From: Flavivirga abyssicola
GTDB taxonomy: Bacteria > Bacteroidota > Bacteroidia > Flavobacteriales > Flavobacteriaceae
Assembly (NCBI RefSeq): GCF_030540775.2
Contig: NZ_CP141266.1
Span: 151,501 to 215,500, forward strand
DNA length: 64,000 nucleotides
Reading direction: 5' to 3'
Position numbers and translations under genes: made by a program. Of this stretch, positions 60,330 through 64,000 are shown one piece after another; position 1 is the first letter of the stretch, and every line of letters starts with the position of its first letter. Under the pieces are notes generated by a model. The model was not told where the DNA came from, made no database searches, and saw nothing but the letters and a program-made list of their open reading frames with translations.

Positions 60330-61121
60330 ATTTTTAATTCGGTTTTAAAAGTTGTTGGTCGTTCTCCTTGATTATTAATAATTATACATAGCGTTAGGGA
60401 TTGAAGCGGCATCCTTTTTTAAGGCACGAAAAAAAGATATAGCATAAAGCCCGACCTTTAGGTAACGCCCAAAAGAAAAATTGGCTCAAAACATAAACCC
60501 ATTCTTTACTTGAGACCCTTTGACTGCGCTCTGGGTAAGCGATTCACTCAATTTTTCTAAAAAAGAAAAATTGGTTCGCAACATAAACCCATTCTTTGAT
60601 CGAGACCCTTCGACTGCGCTCTGGGTAAGCGATTCACTCAATTTTTCTAAAAAAGAAAAATTGGTTCACAGCATAAACCCATTCTTTACCTGAGACCCTT
60701 CGACTGCGCTCTGGGTAAACGATTCACTCAATTTTTCTAAAAAGAAAAATTGGTTCACAGCATAAACCCATTCTTTACTTGAGACCCTTCGACTGCGCTC
60801 TGGGTAAGCGATTCACTCAATTTTTCTAAAAAAGAAAAATTGGTTCACAACATAAACCCATTCTTTGCTTGAGACCCTTCGACTACGCTCTGGGTAAGCG
60901 ATTCACTCAATTTTTCTAAAAAAGAAAAATTGGTTCACAACATAAACCCATTCTTTGCTTGAGACCCTTCGACTACGCTCTGGGTAAGCGATTCACTCAA
61001 TTTTTCTAAAAAAGAAAAATTGGTTCACAACATAAACCCATTCTTTGCTTGAGACCCTTCGACTACGCTCTGGGTAAGCGATTCACTCAATTTTTCTAAA
61101 AAAGAAAAATTGGTTCTCTGC
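60330..61121. other. Intergenic region dominated by tandem repeats, 792 bp
   Basis: It lies between the TRIC gene and the RDD gene, both minus strand. Only about 140 bp next to the TRIC start is unique; the rest is the tandem array at 60471-61116. Every frame through the array is closed by stops within each unit, so it is non-coding. Confidence 0.7.
60471..61116. repeat. 90-bp tandem repeat, about 7.2 copies
   Basis: Units repeat every 90 bp (one junction is 89 bp). Each holds CATAAACCCATTCTTT, then GAGACCCTTCGACTGCGCTC, then GGGTAAGCGATTCACTCAA. At each junction CAATTTTTC-TAAAAAA-GAAAAATTG forms a 9-bp hairpin. The first units differ at scattered bases; the last three are identical and carry GACTACGCTC instead of GACTGCGCTC, which indicates recent amplification at the RDD end. 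The array stops 5 bp before the RDD stop codon. Confidence 0.9.
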
Positions 61122-61841
61122 TTACATGTCTTGAGTGTAAAAATTATAATCTTTTAAAATAACATCAATAAATTGGGTATTTGTTTTTTGTTTCACATCC
61201 TTTATTCCTACTACTTCGACTATTTTCGCTCTTAGCTTTATTAACGTTTGGTAATCGTTTGCTGCTTTTGCCGTAATGAATGTATCTTTTATAATACGTG
61301 CATCATTATCAGACAACCTAATAACATTAGGGTACGTTGGCTTATAATCCTGTTTTAAATTTTCTAAAATAGTATGGCTAATATTCACACTGTCTTTTAA
61401 TGCTATTACTGCAGTTCCAGCAGCCATATCTCCTAACCTTTGCGTCTTTTTATTAGACAACATCACGAAAAAGCCCAATCCGAAAATATAAACATCTACA
61501 ATTCTAAAAAACCAACGTACTACATAATCAGACAATGATGCTTGGTAGCCATCAATTTTAACAACTCTAATTTTAAGAACTCGTTTGCCTATGGTTTGTC
61601 CTTGAAAAAAAGACTCTAAAGCCAAAGTATAAAACATCACAGGAAAACTCAAAATCGTATTAATACCTATTTGAGACCATTCATCCATGCCCTCAAAGAC
61701 TCCAAATACTTTATTTAAAATTAGTAAGTACCCAATTTTAATAACCATATCAAGTACGAATGCTAGTAATCTTTCTCCACCACCTGCAGCATTAAACGTT
61801 ATTTTTACATTTTGGGTCGTGTTAATTTGTAACTCTGACAT
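61122..61841 (-). CDS. RDD-family membrane protein
   Basis: This 239-aa protein has an RDD domain (about 20-150) with the motif GGGERLLAFVLDMVIK and the paired segment FFQGQTIGKRVLKIRVVKIDG. It has about three TM segments and a soluble C-terminus. It is divergent from the SpoIIM-like gene with 24 bp between starts, and is part of the common RDD/SpoIIM/DUF4129/DUF4350/MoxR neighbourhood. Exact function unknown. Confidence 0.9.
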   Translation of the reverse strand: MSELQINTTQNVKITFNAAGGGERLLAFVLDMVIKIGYLLILNKVFGVFEGMDEWSQIGINTILSFPVMFYTLALESFFQGQTIGKRVLKIRVVKIDGYQASLSDYVVRWFFRIVDVYIFGLGFFVMLSNKKTQRLGDMAAGTAVIALKDSVNISHTILENLKQDYKPTYPNVIRLSDNDARIIKDTFITAKAANDYQTLIKLRAKIVEVVGIKDVKQKTNTQFIDVILKDYNFYTQDM

Positions 61842-61865
61842 TTTATATTTTAATTTATCAAATAT

Positions 61866-62855
61866 ATGAGGGAAGTTTCATTTATTAAACAAAATAAGGA
61901 AAAATGGTTAAGTTTTGAAAGGGCCGTCTTTAATAATGACTTTGAAAATCCCGACGAGCTTGCCTCACAGTACATTCATTTAATAAATGATTTAGCTTAC
62001 GCACAAACTTATTATCCTAAGAGTAAGGTTATTATTTACCTTAATCAGTTGGCTGCTAAAGCATTTCAAAAAATTTACAAAACCAAACGAGAAGACACAA
62101 ACAGAATTATTGGGTTTTGGAAAACCGAAGTCCCTCTCATTTGTTATCAATACCGAAAGTTTATTTACATCGCGTTTATCGTCTTTTTTGCCTTTACCTT
62201 TATTGGTGTTATTTCTGCTGCCAATGATGGAGAATTTGTACGTTCTGTATTAGGAGATAACTATGTAGATATGTCCATTGAAAATATTGAAGCCGGAGAT
62301 CCCGTAGCCGTTTATAAAAGTGGTAGCAATTGGGGAAGTTTTATAGGGATTACCATAAACAATCTTCGAGTTGGTATTATTGCTTTTGTTTTAGGTGTTT
62401 TTTTAGGAATAGGTACACTCTACATCATGTTTAAAAATTGCATTATGCTGGGGTCGTTTCAATATTTCTTTTACGAAAAAGGTGTTTTATGGGAAAGTGT
62501 TCGTGGTATATGGATACATGGTGCCATGGAAATTTTCGCTATAGTTATTGAAGCTGCTGCTGGTCTTATTCTAGGAGCCAGTATTTTATTTCCTGCAACA
62601 CATTCCAGATATACATCATTTAAACAAGGCGCAAAAACTGGTATTAAAATTTTAATAAGCACCTTTCCATTTACCTTTTCTGCTGGATTTCTGGAAGGTT
62701 TCATTACACGATATTCTAATATTATGCCTAATTGGTTATCTACTGGCATCATTTTAATAACACTAAGTATTATTAGTTATTACTATTTAATTTACCCTTT
62801 TAAAATTCAGAAGCAAATTACCCAACCCCAAACCATAAGCCCCATTCTTAATTGA
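61866..62855 (+). CDS. Stage II sporulation protein M-like (DUF95) membrane protein
   Basis: This 329-aa integral membrane protein has a soluble N-terminus of about 95 residues and five or six TM segments from residue ~98. It has the SpoIIM/DUF95 signature region (NNLRVGIIAFVLGVFLGIGTLYIMFKNCIMLG, WIHGAMEIFAIVIEAAAGLILG). Bacteroidota do not sporulate; the family is associated with MoxR/DUF58 operons. Its stop overlaps the next start (TTGA). Confidence 0.92.
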   Translation: MREVSFIKQNKEKWLSFERAVFNNDFENPDELASQYIHLINDLAYAQTYYPKSKVIIYLNQLAAKAFQKIYKTKREDTNRIIGFWKTEVPLICYQYRKFIYIAFIVFFAFTFIGVISAANDGEFVRSVLGDNYVDMSIENIEAGDPVAVYKSGSNWGSFIGITINNLRVGIIAFVLGVFLGIGTLYIMFKNCIMLGSFQYFFYEKGVLWESVRGIWIHGAMEIFAIVIEAAAGLILGASILFPATHSRYTSFKQGAKTGIKILISTFPFTFSAGFLEGFITRYSNIMPNWLSTGIILITLSIISYYYLIYPFKIQKQITQPQTISPILN

Positions 62856-63580
62856 AATCCAATCGATTACATATTATCTTTTTTTTATCTGTTATTGTTG
62901 TTTGTGGTTATCAAACTGCTTTTAGCTCTAATACATTACAAGAGCCTGAACAAATAAGACATTTTGACGAAGATTTTAAAGACAGGTATTCTAGTGATAA
63001 ATACAATTATGATGGAAGAAAGATAGTACGTGAAACTGAAGCGGGTTCTGGTAAATATGAAGATTACAAAAACGGAAAGGTAAGGCAACGAGAAAAGAAT
63101 AATGAAGAGGATATAACTATAAATCTTGGACCTTTTGGTTGGTTATTTTATCTAGCCATAGGCATAGCAGTTGTTTATCTGGTTTATATATTATTAAATG
63201 AAGGTGGTTCTGGTTTATTTTCTTCAAGAAAAAATAAACCTCTTAACAATTATGACGAGATAACGGCAGAAAACATTGAACATGCAGACATACATGCGCT
63301 CATAAAAAATGCTGAAAACGATAATAATTATAGACTAGCTATTAGGTATTATTATTTATTAGTCTTAAAAACACTTAGCTTAAAAAATCATATAAAATTT
63401 GAAGACGATAAAACTAATAGTGAATATTTAAACGAAATAAGCGAAAAGCCTTTTAGCGACAAATTCGCCTATACGTCTTATTTATATAACTATATCTGGT
63501 ATGGTAAGTTCTCATTAGATATAGAGCAGTACAACAAGGCCAAAAGTAATTTTTCAACCCTCTTAAACATGGTAAAATAA
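62852..63580 (+). CDS. DUF4129-domain protein
   Basis: This 242-aa protein has a signal peptide or anchor (1-25) and a periplasmic charged part. One TM follows at about 91-112 (FGWLFYLAIGIAVVYLVYILL). The cytoplasmic DUF4129 region lies at about 145-235 (IHALIKNAENDNNYRLAIRYYYLLVLKTL, YTSYLYNYIWYGKFSLD). It starts at TTG overlapping the SpoIIM-like stop. DUF4129 proteins accompany MoxR and DUF58 proteins in an envelope-linked system of unclear role. Confidence 0.88.
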   Translation: MKSNRLHIIFFLSVIVVCGYQTAFSSNTLQEPEQIRHFDEDFKDRYSSDKYNYDGRKIVRETEAGSGKYEDYKNGKVRQREKNNEEDITINLGPFGWLFYLAIGIAVVYLVYILLNEGGSGLFSSRKNKPLNNYDEITAENIEHADIHALIKNAENDNNYRLAIRYYYLLVLKTLSLKNHIKFEDDKTNSEYLNEISEKPFSDKFAYTSYLYNYIWYGKFSLDIEQYNKAKSNFSTLLNMVK

Positions 63581-64000
63581 TGAAGAAAATTTTACCTATA
63601 CTCGTCATAATTGTAGCCCTGATGGTTACAGCGGCTGTAGTAATTGGTGTTAAGAGAACTAAAACCGTTAATTGGGAAGAGTCTTTTAACGAAAAAAGTA
63701 ATGAACCTTACGGTGTTAGCATATTTTATAAAGAGTTATCTAATCTTTTTAAAGATTTTAAAATTAGAACAGTGTTCCATCAACCAAGCAGTTATTTAAG
63801 TGCTAATTCTGAAAGTGGTTATGGAGAGCATGTCGCAGAAGGAAGTTATATAATTATTGGGAATTCTGATTATTTAGAAGATGATTCTGTTGATGAATTA
63901 TTAAATTTTGTTGATGCTGGTAACACATTGTTTATCTCCGATTATTATTTTTCTCAAAAAATTCATGACACCTTAGATATTGATGTTGATTATATTTTAA
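63580..64000 (+). CDS. DUF4350-domain protein, truncated by window end
   Basis: About 140 codons are visible. They start with a TM segment (LPILVIIVALMVTAAVVIGV) and then an extracytoplasmic part (SIFYKELSNLFKDF, YIIIGNSDYLEDDSVDELLNFVDAGNTLFIS). This is typical of DUF4350, a glutamine-amidotransferase-like fold. The ATG overlaps the DUF4129 stop (TAATG). The frame is open to the window edge. Downstream MoxR and DUF58 genes are expected from the usual gene order. Confidence 0.85.
   Translation, partial: MKKILPILVIIVALMVTAAVVIGVKRTKTVNWEESFNEKSNEPYGVSIFYKELSNLFKDFKIRTVFHQPSSYLSANSESGYGEHVAEGSYIIIGNSDYLEDDSVDELLNFVDAGNTLFISDYYFSQKIHDTLDIDVDYIL

Noticed and set aside
60471-61116. CRISPR array
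   Set aside because: The repeats are contiguous 90-bp units with no unique spacers, and no cas genes are near. It is a plain tandem repeat.

Overview
The window is AT-rich DNA from a member of the Flavobacteriaceae (Bacteroidota). Evidence for this: several secreted proteins end in type IX secretion (T9SS) sorting domains; promoters match TTG-N19-TAnnTTTG; a SurA/PpiC operon sits next to a MoxR ATPase; and there are 2TM-domain/LytTR systems, a LETM1-related protein and a flavobacterial LpxD. Two long T9SS glycosidase-like proteins suggest a polysaccharide-degrading, probably marine, lifestyle. This is an inference. No rRNA, tRNA, CRISPR array or complete insertion sequence is visible.

Layout. 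0-5.3 kb: minus-strand periplasmic-folding operon (PpiC, PpiC-like lipoprotein, SurA-like, MoxR ATPase). 5.4-7.9 kb: small conserved protein and an octaheme cytochrome fused to HEAT/TPR repeats. 8.4-10.9 kb: first DUF5060 T9SS protein. 11-16.7 kb (minus): guaB, a probable flavinylated FMN-binding protein with a 4-TM partner, a porin and HMG-CoA lyase. 16.8-19.8 kb: secreted spondin-domain protein and M43-like metalloprotease. 19.9-22.3 kb: pyrD and pepT. 22.6-26.6 kb: sigma factor, small proteins, LETM1-related protein, Crp/Fnr regulator, AhpD-like protein and DoxX. 26.8-30.1 kb: lpxD, a fold-back element, and an Rrf2/hydrolase/oxidoreductase unit. 30.3-35.6 kb (minus): AraC regulator, SDR, and a LytTR two-component operon with three copies of the 2TM domain. 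35.8-38.8 kb: TonB, TetR with its operator, GNAT and rsgA. 39-43 kb (minus): TonB-dependent receptor and NDH-2. 43.3-47.4 kb: sigma factor/membrane protein, then RluE-like and topB.

47.5-53.1 kb is the most unusual part: a plus-strand accessory island among minus-strand housekeeping genes. Its first half is DUF134 regulator, DUF5320 small protein and NifX/NifB-like protein, a combination more familiar from anaerobes. Its second half is GTP cyclohydrolase II, hotdog thioesterase, COG1237-type metallo-beta-lactamase protein, an unknown 71-aa protein and a 691-aa PLP-fold protein with an unrecognised N-terminal domain. The genes overlap or nearly touch. A GTP-derived pterin- or pyrimidine-type metabolite is the working hypothesis. 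A 52-bp-spaced direct repeat containing a perfect inverted repeat precedes the DUF134 gene and is its likely operator.

53.2-64 kb: acyltransferase, Nudix hydrolase and cyclophilin lipoprotein starting 4 bp apart; a second, larger DUF5060 paralogue; a TRIC-type channel; a 90-bp non-coding tandem repeat (about 7.2 copies); and an RDD / SpoIIM-like / DUF4129 / DUF4350 cluster cut by the window end.
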